Assembly (NCBI GenBank): GCA_964017045.1
Contig: OZ024798.1
Coordinates: 31,300,347 to 31,364,346, forward strand
Direction of reading: 5' to 3'
DNA length: 64,000 bases
From: Omphiscola glabra
Lineage: Eukaryota; Mollusca; Gastropoda; Lymnaeidae
In this document: piece by piece, positions 46,458 to 58,360 of the stretch
How positions within the stretch are numbered: position 1 is the first letter of the stretch
How the letters are laid out: every line of letters starts with the position of its first letter
Notes under the pieces: model-generated
The model's input: the letters and a program-made list of their open reading frames with translations, nothing else
Databases searched by the model: none
Told to the model about the DNA's origin: nothing
Translations under genes and position numbers: made by a program

Positions 46458-49448
46458 CCCACCATTAGCACCAGGACTGTGACAGATCGAATAACTCTGA
46501 CCGATTTAAGAAATCATTATAATTTTGGGCCTCACCATTGGCATCAGGACTGTGACAGATTGAATAACTCTGACTGATTTAAGAAATCATTATAATTTTG
46601 GGCCTCACCATTGGCATCAGGACTGTGACAGATCGAATAACTCTGACTGATTTAAGAAATCATTATAATTTTGGGCCTCACCATTGGCATCAGGACTGTG
46701 ACAGATCGAATAACTCTGACTGATTTAAGAAATCATTATAATTTTGGGCCTCATCATTAGCATCAGGACTGTGACAGATCGAATAACTCTGACTGATTTA
46801 AGAAATCATTATAATTTTGGGCCTCACCATTAGGATCAGGACTGTGACAGATTGAATAACTCTGACTGATTTAAGAAATCATTATAATTTTGGGCCTCAC
46901 CATTAGCATCAGGACTGTGACAGATCGAATAACTCTGACTGATTTAAGAAATCATTATAATTTTGGGCCTCACCATTGGCATCAGGACGGTGACAGATTG
47001 AATAACTCTGACTGATTTAAGAAATCATTATAATTTTGGGCCTCACCATTGGCATCAGGACTGTGACAGATTGAATAACTCTGACTGATTTAAGAAATCA
47101 TTATAATTTTGGGCCTCACCATTGGCATCAGGACTGTGACAGATCGAATAACTCTGACTGATTTAAGAAATCATTATAATTTTGGGCCTCATCATTAGCA
47201 TCAGGACTGTGACAGATCGAATAACTCTGACTGATTTAAGAAATCATTATAATTTTGGGCCTCACCATTAGCATCAGGACTGTGACAGATTGAATAACTC
47301 TGACTGATTTAAGAAATCATTATAATTTTGGGCCTCACCATTAGCATCAGGACTGTGACAGATTGAATAACTCTGACTGATTTAAGAAATCATTATAATT
47401 TTGGGCCTCACCATTGGCATCAGGACTGTGACAGATTGAATAACTCTGACTGATTTAAGAAATCATTATAATTTTGGGCCTCACCATTGGCAACAGGACT
47501 GTGACAGATTGAATAACTCTGACTGATTTAAGAAATCATTATAATTTTGGGCCTCACCATTAGCATCAGGACTGTGACATATTGAATAACTCTGACTGAT
47601 ATAAGAAAACATTGTAATTTTGGGCCTCACCATTGGCATCAGGACTGTGACAGATCGAATAACTCTGACTGATTTAAGAAATCATTATAATTTGGGGCCT
47701 CACCATTAGCATCAGGACTGTGACAGATCGAATAACTCTGACTGATTTAAGAAATCATTATAATTTTGGGCCTCACCATTAGCATCAGGACTGTGACAGA
47801 TTGAATAACTCTGACTGATTTAAGAAATCATTATAATTTTGGGCCTCACCATTAGCATCAGGACTGTGACAGATTGAATAACTCTGACTGATTTAAGAAA
47901 TCATTATAATTTTGGGCCTCACCATTAGCATCAGGACTGTGACAGATCGAATAACTCTGACTGATTTAAGAAATCATTATAATTTTGGGCCTCATCATTA
48001 GCATCAGGACTGTGACAGATCGAATAACTCTGACTGATTTAAGAAATCATTATAATTTTGGGCCTCACCATTAGGATCAGGACTGTGACAGATTGAATAA
48101 CTCTGACTGATTTAAGAAATCATTATAATTTTGGGCCTCACCATTAGCATCAGGACTGTGACAGATCGAATAACTCTGACTGATTTAAGAAATCATTATA
48201 ATTTTGGGCCTCACCATTGGCATCAGGACTGTGACAGATTGAATAACTCTGACTGATTTAAGAAATCATTATAATTTTGGGCCTCACCATTGGCATCAGG
48301 ACTGTGACAGATTGAATAACTCTGACTGATTTAAGAAATCATTATAATTTTGGGCCTCACCATTGGCATCAGGACTGTGACAGATCGAATAACTCTGACT
48401 GATTTAAGAAATCATTATAATTTTGGGCCTCATCATTAGCATCAGGACTGTGACAGATCGAATAACTCTGACTGATTTAAGAAATCATTATAATTTTGGG
48501 CCTCACCATTAGCATCAGGACTGTGACAGATTGAATAACTCTGACTGATTTAAGAAATCATTATAATTTTGGGCCTCACCATTAGCATCAGGACTGTGAC
48601 AGATTGAATAACTCTGACTGATTTAAGAAATCATTATAATTTTGGGCCTCACCATTGGCATCAGGACTGTGACAGATTGAATAACTCTGACTGATTTAAG
48701 AAATCATTATAATTTTGGGCCTCACCATTGGCAACAGGACTGTGACAGATTGAATAACTCTGACTGATTTAAGAAATCATTATAATTTTGGGCCTCACCA
48801 TTAGCATCAGGACTGTGACATATTGAATAACTCTGACTGATATAAGAAAACATTGTAATTTTGGGCCTCACCATTGGCATCAGGACTGTGACAGATCGAA
48901 TAACTCTGACTGATTTAAGAAATCATTATAATTTGGGGCCTCACCATTAGCATCAGGACTGTGACAGATCGAATAACTCTGACTGATTTAAGAAATCATT
49001 ATAATTTTGGGCCTCACCATTAGCATCAGGACTGTGACAGATTGAATAACTCTGACTGATTTAAGAAATCATTATAATTTTGGGCCTCACCATTAGCATC
49101 AGGACTGTGACAGATTGAATAACTCTGACTGATTTAAGAAATCATTATAATTTTGGGCCTCACCATTAGCATCAGGACTGTGACAGATTGAATAACTCTG
49201 ACTGATATAAGAAAACATTGTAATTTTGGGCCTCACCATTGGCATCAGGACTGTGACAGATCGAATAGCTCTGACTGATTTAAGAAATCATTATAATTTT
49301 GGGCCTCACCATTAGCATCAGGACTGTGACAGATCGAATAACTCTGACTGATTTAAGAAATCATTATAATTTTGGGCCTCACCATTAGCATCAGGACTGT
49401 GACAGATCGAATAACTCTGACTGATAACGAAAACATTGTAATTTTGGG
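46458..49448. repeat. 73-bp satellite array, 41 copies, with a 17-mer higher-order repeat
   Basis: Unit cctcaccattagcatcagga, ctgtgacagatcgaataact, ctgactgatttaagaaatca, ttataattttggg. Private variants recur at exactly 1241 bp (17 x 73): gacat at 47578 and 48819, gcaacagg at about 47491 and 48732, ttggggcct at about 47694 and 48935, ttaggatcagg at about 46830 and 48071. So about 46690-47930 and 47931-49150 are tandem copies of one 17-unit block. The array ends in a degenerate half unit. Confidence 0.98.
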
Positions 49449-49548
49449 GATAATATCCAGGACTAAAATATATTTTTTAATGAAATCTGGTTGGTGGGAA
49501 TCTCAAGGATCACTGATCACGTAGGCCGTAGGAAGGGATCCTTTTTTT

Positions 49549-49710
49549 CATTGGCGTAGAAAGGCAGGCGAGGGCGGTCCGCCCCGGGTGGCACTATTTT
49601 TTTTTTCATATGGAGGGTGATCTTTTCGGCCAGCTGCAGAGGAATTTTTTCGTGAGGGTAGCAAAACTCTTGGCCCGCCCAGGGCGTCACTCACCCTAGC
49701 TACGCCACTG
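49549..49710. mobile_element. hAT-type MITE (CAGTGGCGTAGC ends), 162 bp
   Basis: Ends are CATTGGCGTAGAAAGG and, inverted, CAGTGGCGTAGCTAGGGTGA. The interior is gcgggc/gccccgggtggc-rich like the other members. The target duplication is not visible. Confidence 0.7.
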
Positions 49711-50046
49711 CTTGTAGTAACGTCACGTTTGGATTGAAGGAAATTCGTTTGTGTTGTTGGTGCAGCTGTATGTATGTATGTCAAGTTGTTTCAAGGTTTG
49801 TCCGCCAGACGTCGTGTTTGCTCACGTCCTAGCGGCCAACTTGTCCCATGGCCTAAAAATCTGTTCACATACAATCCTGCTGGCTGGATCTGGCCTACAA
49901 TAAAACTTGGCTCAACAACTTAAATCTTGGGCCACAAAGCCGACTCGATAAACGGTACGATAGTCTAATTATTTATTGTTTTATCCTGTTGTTGAAATCC
50001 AGGCGCTAGCATCAATGAAATGACTAAATTTTGGAACCGTATAGGC

Positions 50047-50172
50047 CAGTGGTTCTCAACTTTCCCAATGCCGCGACCCTTTAATACAGTTCCTATGTGT
50101 TTGTGTAGAGTATGTGTTTTCCGATGGTCTTGGGCGACCCCTTGGAAAAGGGTCGTTTGACCCCCCAAAGGG
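50047..50172. mobile_element. SPIN-like hAT MITE remnant
   Basis: The left part begins CAGTGGTTCTCAACTTTCCC and continues with atgccgcgaccctttaatac. The right part contains gtgttttccgatggtcttgg, gcgaccccttggaaaagggt and cgtttgacccccc. From memory these two blocks match the ends of the non-autonomous SPIN hAT elements described from several tetrapods and from invertebrates including a pond snail, with the middle deleted. The terminal inverted repeat on the right is lost. Confidence 0.75.
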
Positions 50173-50356
50173 CGTGCACGGAGAGACGCATGCAGTTCTG
50201 TTGTTAAGGGCGGTTTGTGTGCTGTGCACCCAGAGGCGTCTACAAAGTGGTGGGGCAGGATAAAGGAAGCACTTTCTTCCAAAGTTAGGGGGAAATACCC
50301 CCCCCCCTTTTTTTTTTTACACAACACTTTTTTTCTTGGCTACTCTTGAATTTCAA

Positions 50357-50821
50357 TTTGTTGCTCATTAACATTGCAGCCATGGGTCATCCTCAATTGA
50401 TTGAGCAGTGGTCCATAACAAGAATATAGACACTTTGTTGCTCATTAACATTGCAGCCATGGGTCATCCACAATTGATTGAGCAGTGGTCCATAACAAGA
50501 ATATAGACACTTTGTTGCTCATTAACATTGCAGCCATGGGTCATCCACAATTGATTGAGCAGTGGTCCATAACAAGAATATAGACACTTTGTTGCTCATT
50601 AACATTGTAGCCATGGGTCATCCTCAATTGATTGAGCAGTGGTCCATAACAAGAATATAGACACTTTGTTGCTCATTAACATTGTAGCCATGGGTCATCC
50701 ACAATTGATTGAGCAGTGGTCCATAACAAGAATATAGACACTTTGTTGCTCATTAACATTGTAGCCATGGGTCATCCACAATTGATTGAGCAGTGGTCCA
50801 TAACAAGAATATAGACACTTT
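50357..50821. repeat. 77-bp minisatellite, 6 copies
   Basis: Unit tttgttgctcattaacattg followed by cagccatgggtcatcc(t/a)ca, attgattgagcagtggtcca and taacaagaatatagacac. Spacing is exactly 77 bp. Variants are gca/gta and cct/cca. The unit has an internal inverted pair CTCAAT/ATTGAG. Confidence 0.97.
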
Positions 50822-51317
50822 GAGTGTACGTGAGCTGCTAAATGACGCTATTAAGTACCGGCCCAAACGTGAAATATATTGTTTTATGAACACGTGCACA
50901 CAATAGGTGCACACGAAATTAAGAAACTTTGACTGTGCGCCTTGGGTCAAAGAATACTGATAAGATTTGATCCAGACAGACCAACCGACGTACATAAAAC
51001 CTTATTAATAACAACCGGGTAAAAAAAAGTAGATGCTGCGTCTTTAAGGAAACAAGTAAAAGAAACCAAGGTAGAAACAACAACTAAATGACCTGTTTGA
51101 AAACGAACACAAAATGAATTGTTATTTTGCATCACAGTGGGTGCATGTAGGCTTCGTCTTCTTTTTCTCTAAACAAAAATATTTAACAGCACACTGTTTT
51201 GCCTCCTGGAATATCCGTTTCCGACTGGAGTATATCATTTAGCTGATTGCCTGTTGGCAAGCACAAATGTTGTCGATGGCAATATTTCTTATATAATAGT
51301 ATCGTTCTCACAGCGCC
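50822..51317. other. Unique spacer between arrays
   Basis: No gene, transposon end or repeat is recognised here. Confidence 0.5.
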
Positions 51318-51615
51318 CCGGTAATCCCAGATTAGAGCTGTGAAAGTAAACCCAGATTATAGCACGCAAGTTGAACCCAGATTGTAGCTGTGAATTTGAA
51401 GCCAGATTATAGCTGTGAAGTGAACCCGACTTTTAGCTGTGAAAGTGAACCCGAATTATAACTGAATGTGAGCTCAGATTATAGATGTGAAAGTGAAACC
51501 AGATTATAGCTGTAAAAATGAAACCAGATTATAGCTGTAAAAGCGAACCCGGATTATAACTCTCAATGTGAGCGCAGAATATAGAATTGAGAGTAAACTA
51601 ATATTATAACTGTGA
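51318..51615. repeat. Degenerate minisatellite of about 24 bp, about 12 copies
   Basis: Unit close to gaacccagattatagctgtg plus aaagt, with many substitutions and indels, so the array is older than its neighbours. Confidence 0.85.
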
Positions 51616-52079
51616 ATTTAAACCCATTATTACGGACCGTTATAAATGGTGAATTTAATCTCTTATCTTTTGTCTATGGCTCGTTCTAAAAACAGACTAT
51701 AATAAAGGACGATACCAAAGTTTAAAAATAATAACAAATAATACGACACACAAATCCAGAGCTAATGACAAATAATACGGTTTTAATGTATTAATTTCAA
51801 TTTAAATTACAACAGCAAAAGAATGTGATCATGGGTTTAATATTGTTTATTGATTATAGATGTTCCTGAATTATTGTTTCTAAATTATAAGTGTTTCTTA
51901 TAATAAATAATAGTTGATTTATTATGGACATAGTATTTAAATGAAATTTAGAACCAAAATGGAATTGAAGATATTTGATCCGATCGATAATTCTAAGGAA
52001 TGCGTTTCTTGGTCGTGCTTACATGCTTACACGCACAAAATGTCACACACACGAATAATTCTGATTCATGTACACAAAC
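51616..52079. other. AT-rich unique spacer
   Basis: No feature recognised. Confidence 0.5.
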
Positions 52080-52192
52080 AGACCATGTTATAGACCATGT
52101 TATAGACCATGTTATAGACCATGTTATAGACACGTTATAGACCATGTTATAGACCATGTTATAGACCATCTTATAGACCATCTTATAGACCC
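52080..52192. repeat. 12-bp minisatellite, about 9 copies
   Basis: Unit gaccatgttata, one copy shortened to gacacgttata, last copies gaccatcttata. Confidence 0.95.
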
Positions 52193-53227
52193 TACATTAT
52201 TGCTATGATCGTTCAAAACTCCCGAACCTGAAGATATCCTCAAAGTGATTAGTGACTCATCCAATCATGATTGATTCATTTCAACCATGCCCAAACTCCA
52301 CCCCAATCGGTCAGGCAACCTTGTTGCGCAACCAACGGGCATGGTCATGTTTACTATGTGAGAAATCACTGAACCGCAAAATGGGGAGCGCATTACGTCA
52401 CCTCCCCCCTCCCTTTTTTTTTCTCGCTTGTCATTCTTCACTCACCGTTAGTCGAAACTGTCACAGGTCATCAACTGTCAGTCGACAGCGTAGTTGTGAA
52501 GTTTGGTGTGGGTTTCTGAAATGTATAATCTTGTTCTGGGCTCGCGGGATTGGGGGGGGGGGGGGGGGTGTGGAGGGCTGTGTACAGTTGACCACGCCAG
52601 TGGATTCTCCCAGCGGCTGGAGGCGGTGTTACTGATAATATCAGTGATATGCTCTTAAAGTTTAAGTTAAGAAGATACGGCCATAATATAAAACTTAAAA
52701 TACATTTTCTCTCGGCCTTTCCAGTGCGAATCCATGAACGTAATAATGACGTGCAGAAAACTGGCCTGATTAACCCGCTGACACTGCCGGCTTGTCTGAA
52801 ACCAGAGATGAGTTTTTCAAACCACCGTTCTTCACAAACCAGATATCTGCCAGCATTAATGGCTTGTTATTTAATACTCCATACTTTCTGATTTCTGGGA
52901 AAAAAACAAAAGAGTTTTCTAAATTACTCTTTCATCCGTCCTAGACAATGGGTGAAACTAACAAGTGCATCAAGTTGCATGTTGTATAAGGTCAGAAGGA
53001 AGCCAGAAATAGACTTTATTTAATTAGCGAAATAATATTTTAAACGATTCAGCTGTTCTGTAGTTCTACATGAGGAAATAAGAAACAAAAGATAGGGGAA
53101 AACATTAAGAATTTAAAATTTTAAAATATTCATTCTGTACCGACACATTTCGTTGTTTCCTCATTTCGTCTTCTTTCATGTTATCTCCTAATCAGACTAA
53201 TCTATCATATTGCTGAACCTGATGACG
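52193..53227. other. Spacer with an 18-G run
   Basis: No exon is supported. The frames at 52252-52635 and 52649-52891 match nothing known and cross a G run at 52551-52568. Confidence 0.5.
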
Positions 53228-53586
53228 GCCTTCCCCATATGATACGCCCCCATAATTTACTTCCCCATATCATACTTCCCCCATATGACACTTTCCCATA
53301 TGATACTTCCCCAGATGACACTTCCCCATAAGTTACTTCCCCTACAAGTTACGTCCCCTGTAAGTTACTTCCCCTATAAGTTACTTCCCCTATAAGTTAC
53401 TTCCCCTATAAGTTACTTCCCCATAAGATACTTCCCCTATAAGTTACCTCCCCATATGAAACTTTCTCAAAAGTTACTTCCCCATATGATACTTCCCCAT
53501 AAGTTACTTCCCCATTTGATGCTTCCCCATCTGTTATTTTCCTATATGATACTTCCCGCATCCATTAGTTACTTCCTCATATGAGA
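53228..53586. repeat. Degenerate 16-17 bp minisatellite, about 21 copies
   Basis: Unit close to ttacttcccctataag or acttccccatatgat. Two subtypes (ataagtt and atatgat) are interspersed; the central part (about 53340-53420) is the most regular. Confidence 0.92.
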
Positions 53587-53715
53587 TCACAGTCTTCATC
53601 ATAACATGATACTTGTCCAAAAGTATACTGGCGCCCCTCTTCCCGTAATTCCCCCCCCCCCACCCACACACTGTGTGTAGAAAATCATTGTTTTGTTTTG
53701 TAAGAAACAATTTAA

Positions 53716-53914
53716 ACAGCTGTGATCAGTGGGTGCTATAACAGCTGAGATCAATGGGTGCTATAACAGCTGTGATCAGAGGGTGCTATAACAGCTTAGA
53801 TAAATGGGTGCTACAACAGCTGAGATCAGAGGGTGCTATAACAGCTGTGATCAGAGGGTTCTATAACAGCTGTGGTCAGTGGGTGCTATAACAGATGTGA
53901 TCAGCAGGTGCTTA
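53716..53914. repeat. 25-bp minisatellite, 8 copies
   Basis: Unit acagctgtgatcagtgggtg plus ctata. CAGCTG (an E-box hexamer and palindrome) occurs in most copies and TGATCA in several. Confidence 0.95.
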
Positions 53915-54000
53915 ATGATTAATCTAAATAAATCTTAGCAGTAATCCTTCTGTCTCCACCCGTAAGAAACCCCCCCCCCCTTTTTATAACACGAGCCGCT

Positions 54001-54738
54001 GATACCTGAAGCGCTGACATTTTTATATAGAAAAGATGAAACCCAATGTTATGCTGACAACCCCATGTTAATATGCTGACAACTCCATGTTATGTTGACA
54101 ACCCCATGTTATGCTGACAACCCCATGTTATGCTGACAACTCCATGTTATGTTGACAACCCCATGTTATGCTGACAACCCATGTTATGTTGACAACTCCA
54201 TGTTATGCTGACAACTCCATGTTATGTTGACAACCCCATGTTATGCTGACAACCCCATGTTATGCTGACAACTCCATGTTATGTTGACAACCCCAAGTTA
54301 TGCTGACAACCCATGTTATGTTGACAACCCCATGTTATGCTGACAACCCATGTTATGTTGACAACTCCATGTTATACTGACAACGCTATATGATACCTGA
54401 AGCGCTGACATTTTTATATAGAAAAGATGAAACCCAATGTTATGCTGACAACCCCATGTTAATATGCTGACAACTCCATGTTATAGAAAAGATGAAACCC
54501 AATGTTATGCTGACAACCCCATGTTAATATGCTGACAACTCCATGTTATGTTGACAACCCCATGTTATGCTGACAACCCCATGTTATGCTGACAACTCCA
54601 TGTTATGTTGACAACCCCATGTTATGCTGACAACCCATGTTATGTTGACAACTCCATGTTATACTGACAACGCTATGTATGCTGACAACCCTATGTTATG
54701 ATGACAACCCCATGTTACGTTGACAACCCCATGTTATG
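54001..54738. repeat. 18-19 bp minisatellite with a 391-bp block duplication
   Basis: Unit catgttatgctgacaaccc alternating with catgttatgttgacaactc. The non-repeat leader gatacctgaagcgctgacat followed by ttttatatagaaaagatg appears at 54001 and again at 54392, and a shorter part (agaaaagatgaaacccaatg) a third time near 54484, so flanking unique DNA has been carried into the array by duplication. Confidence 0.95.
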
Positions 54739-54891
54739 CTATGCCCACCAGGAATCGATGCTGACAAATTTGTTGCCAAAATAATTGTCTATGTTATCTT
54801 GGAATCCATAGACCCATGATCACGGCGACCTACTTTAAGGGGCTGAGTAATTGATCGTTACAAAGGCTGGTGTGTCTGTCACGACACTGGT

Positions 54892-55969
54892 CCATTATTG
54901 GACGGCACTTACACTATGAGATCATTCCGTGGTACACAAAAACATTCCATTATTGGATGGCACATACACTATGAGATCATTCCGTGGTACACAAAAACAT
55001 TCCATTATTGGATGGCAGATACACTATGAGATCATTCCGTGGTACACAAAAACATTCCATTATTGGATGGCACTTACACTATGAGATCATTCCATGGTAC
55101 ACAAAAACATTCCGTTATTGGACGGCACTTACACTATGAGATCATTCCGTGGTACACAAAAACATTCCATTATTGGATGGCACTTACACTATGAGATCAT
55201 TCCGTGGTACACAAAAACATTCCATTATTGGACGGCACTTACACTATGAGATCATTCCGTGGTACACAAAAACATTCCGTTATTGGACGGCACTGGCACT
55301 ATGAGATCATTCCGTGGTACACAAAAACATTCCATTATTGGATGGCACTTACACTATGAGATCACTCCGTGGTACACAAAAACATTCCATTATTGGATGG
55401 CACTGGCACTATGAGATCATTCCATGGTACACAAAAACATTCCATTATTGGATGGCACTGGCACTATGAGATCATTCCGTGGTACACAAAAACATTCCAT
55501 TATTGGACGGCACTTACACTATGAGATCATTCCGTGGTACACAAAAACATTCCGTTATTGGACGGCACTGGCACTATGAGATCATTCCGTGGTACACAAA
55601 AACATTCCATTATTGGATGGCACTTACACTATGAGATCATTCCGTGGTACACAAAAACATTCCATTATTGGACGGCACTGGCACTATGAGATCATTCCGT
55701 GGTACACAAAAACATTCCATTATTGGATGGCACTTACACTATGAGATCATTCCGTGGTACACAAAAACATTCCATTATTGGATGGCACTGGCACTATGAG
55801 ATCATTCCATGGTACACAAAAACATTCCATTATTGGATGGCACTGGCACTATGAGATCATTCCGTGGTACACAAAAACATTCCATTATTGGATGGCACTT
55901 ACACTATGAGATCATTCCGTGGTACACAAAAAACATTCCGTTATTGGATGGCACATACACTATGAGATC
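54892..55969. repeat. 55-bp minisatellite, about 19.6 copies
   Basis: Unit attattggatggcacttaca, ctatgagatcattccgtggt, acacaaaaacattcc. Variants cttaca/ctggca/cataca, gatgg/gacgg and ccgtgg/ccatgg are shuffled along the array. Confidence 0.97.
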
Positions 55970-56136
55970 CAGAGCACGAGTGGCCCCGGGGGGGGGGGGC
56001 ACTTTTTTCTCCATATTCTTTATTAAGCGTATTTTTTTAATAAGTATCCTTTATGCGTTGTGATTTTCGTTAAACATAGACGGCGAAATCAAGGAGCGCC
56101 ACCTGGCGTCAAGAATAGTAGCTACGTCAGTGAGTA
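55970..56136. mobile_element. Possible hAT MITE remnant abutting the 55-bp array
   Basis: The right end, inverted, reads CACTGACGTAGCTACTATTC, like the CAGTGGCGTAGCTAG termini elsewhere. The left end (gagtggccccggggg) is only loosely similar. A G12 run follows the left end. Confidence 0.3.
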
Positions 56137-56250
56137 CCCCAAAAACCAGCATAATAACATGCCGTGATCGACTGCAGAATCAGATCAACGAGAGTGATCA
56201 TTAAAAGTATTATTCAAGCCGTACTGGGATTTACGTGTCCTGAACAAGTT

Positions 56251-56797
56251 AGTGTACATTGTGTTTAGTGTACATTGTGCTTGGTGTACATTGTGCTTGG
56301 TGTACATTGTGCTTGGTGTACATTGTGCTTGGTGTACATTGTGCTTGGTGTACATTGGGCATGTTGTATATTGTGCTTGGTGTATATTGTGCTTGGTGTA
56401 CATTGTGCTTGGTGTAAACTGTGCTTTGTGTACATTGTGCATGGTGTACATTGGGCATGGTGTATATTGTGCTTGGTGTACATTGGGCATGGTGTATATT
56501 GTGCTTGGTGTACATTGTGCATGGTGTAAATTGTGCTTGGTGTACATTGTACATGGTGTACATTGGGCATGGTGTATATTGTGCTTGGTGTACATTGTGC
56601 ATGGTGTAAATTGTGCTTGGTGTACATTGTGTTTGGTGTATATTGTGTTTGGTGTATATTGTGCTTGGTGTACATTGTGCTTGGTGTACATTGTGCTTGG
56701 TGTACATTGTGTTTGGTGTACATTGTGCTTGGTGTACATTGTGTTGGTGTACATTGTGCTTGGTGTACATAGTGTTTGGTGTACATTGAGTTTGGTA
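56251..56797. repeat. 16-bp minisatellite, about 34 copies
   Basis: Unit tgtacattgtgcttgg with t/c, tac/tat and gtg/ggc variants. Both strands are almost stop-free in several frames. That reflects unit composition (16 is not divisible by three) and not a gene. Confidence 0.97.
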
Positions 56798-56859
56798 TTC
56801 ATCGTGCTAGATACTGACGTGTGAGTTTCGTGTTCTTCATATTTTGCCTTATTCATTAG

Positions 56860-57175
56860 ACATTATTCTTAACAGCGTTCAGCTGTTACCGGTTGGTGAT
56901 TTGGCGGGAAAATAGCTACACCAGCATGTCATGCACATTCCGACCTGTTTCTACGTTATTTTCAACTGCACTTGGTAGGAAACCATGCAGCCGTGCTCTT
57001 TCTAACGCAGTTTCCGTGCGTTACCTTTGCCTTTCATCGCAGGTCCCCTACACGGTGATCCTGTACCCCGGGTAACGTTTCAGGGGGTTTGTGGCAAACG
57101 CCTCTTTATCGACATGCCATTTTTGGGACGGGCATGCCGACTAGAGCCCCGGGGGGAGGAGCGACCACTGCTAAG
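56860..57175. other. Unique segment between arrays
   Basis: Moderately GC-rich; it contains ggttaacg/ccccggg motifs. No exon recognised. Confidence 0.4.
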
Positions 57176-57259
57176 CTCGACTGTCATCATATCTCGATTG
57201 TCTTCTTATCTCGACTGTCCTCATATCTCGACTGTCCTCATATCTCGACTGTCCTCATT
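57176..57259. repeat. 17-bp minisatellite, 5 copies
   Basis: Unit ctcgactgtcctcatat, first two copies diverged. Confidence 0.93.
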
Positions 57260-57329
57260 TATGTTGACTTCTCACAATGATCTCTTACAAAATGCATCGG
57301 GAACTGTGTTTTAAAAATATGTCAGTGCT

Positions 57330-57743
57330 TTGTGGGAAGTAATTGGCGAGGCTTTCCACCGTTGTCACGATATGCCTCCAAGAAGAAAATCCACTGTTTG
57401 CAAATGTGCATGCATGGCTCATCACTGCATTGATTTCCTTTACTGTGGTTCACCAAAAAACATCTACAGCAGCCCAATGTTTTTGTTTTTGTATTTTTTG
57501 TTTTTGTTTTTTTGTAAGTTCAATTCTTACTGTGCAGAGCCAAGCTGGCTGTCAGATATTGGAGAAACTATTGGAGTTCAAAGTTGGCAATACTTAACTA
57601 CTTGTGGAGTGGGGAGTGGCCGGTTTAACAACAGTCTGTTGATCGTGTTTACTATGATTGCTTTATGTTTAGTTATAGCAATCACTTACATCAAAAGTGG
57701 ATTTACCTTTTTTTTTTTATTGTATTTCTATGTTTCTATTTAA
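57330..57743 (+). other. Unrecognised open reading frames with a hydrophobic tail
   Basis: One frame ends with NNSLLIVFTMIALCLVIAIT, a convincing membrane-spanning string, after a possible TTACTGTGCAG acceptor at about 57527-57537. Another frame overlaps with FANVHAWLITALISFTVVHQ. Neither matches a family I know. The middle is T-rich low complexity (FLFLYFLFLFF). It could be one decayed exon or chance. Confidence 0.2.
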
Positions 57744-57833
57744 ACGCGTATTAATATAAAAATGTATATCTTTAATTTAAAAAATAAATAACTAATTTCA
57801 AATTTGCCGTAACTACCGAACGCACATGAATTC

Positions 57834-57948
57834 AGTGGTTGCCCAACAGAACCTGAGCTTAAGTGGTTGCCCAGCAGAACCTGAGCTTAAGTGGTTGCCC
57901 AACAGAACATGAGCTTAAGTGGTTGCCTAAACAGAACCTGAGCTTAAT
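57834..57948. repeat. 28-bp minisatellite, 4 copies
   Basis: Unit agtggttgcccaacagaacc plus tgagctta; the last copy has an extra base (cctaaac). Confidence 0.93.
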
Positions 57949-58139
57949 ATTTAACCGAACCAAAACTGAGCTTATAGAATTTATTTCATTCCATTCTTGG
58001 TACACCCGAAAAAAGCATTGCCCGGAAGAAAAAAATCTGGGTATCATAACATATTTTAAACTGAACTAATTATTTCAAATTGACTACTCAATAACACACC
58101 AAATATCATATAACTTTTTTTTTTCAATACTTGATCACC

Positions 58140-58360
58140 AACTCCATACTTGATCACCACTCCGAAAAGGACATGTGCTGAAGCGGCACTGAGCACAAGG
58201 CTCTTGGCCGACCACTCACGAAGAGCGGCGTCCCCAACCCCGATCCGGCGCTTTGTAACCGTTACAGCCGAACCGAGGCCGAAGGCCTCCCCGCTGCTAA
58301 TCAGCGGTTGCGAGATAGCTTGGCTTACGGCCCCCCCCCCCCCCACGTAAAATGGGGGCC
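58140..58360. other. GC-rich island with an open frame on the minus strand
   Basis: About 200 bp of GC-rich DNA in AT-rich flanks. The minus strand encodes VSQAISQPLISSGEAFGLGS, KRRIGVGDAALREWSAKSLV and HVLFGVVIKYGVG without a stop. It looks like a dispersed repeat fragment and not unique coding sequence, but I cannot name it. A C14 run lies at its right end. Confidence 0.3.

Noticed and set aside
52252..52891. Two ORFs of 127 and 80 codons
   Set aside because: They cross an 18-G run and match no family; no supporting splice sites.
56185..56856. Long repeat ORFs on both strands (HNVHQAQCTPSTMYTK type)
   Set aside because: Product of the 16-bp array; open simultaneously on both strands and in several frames.
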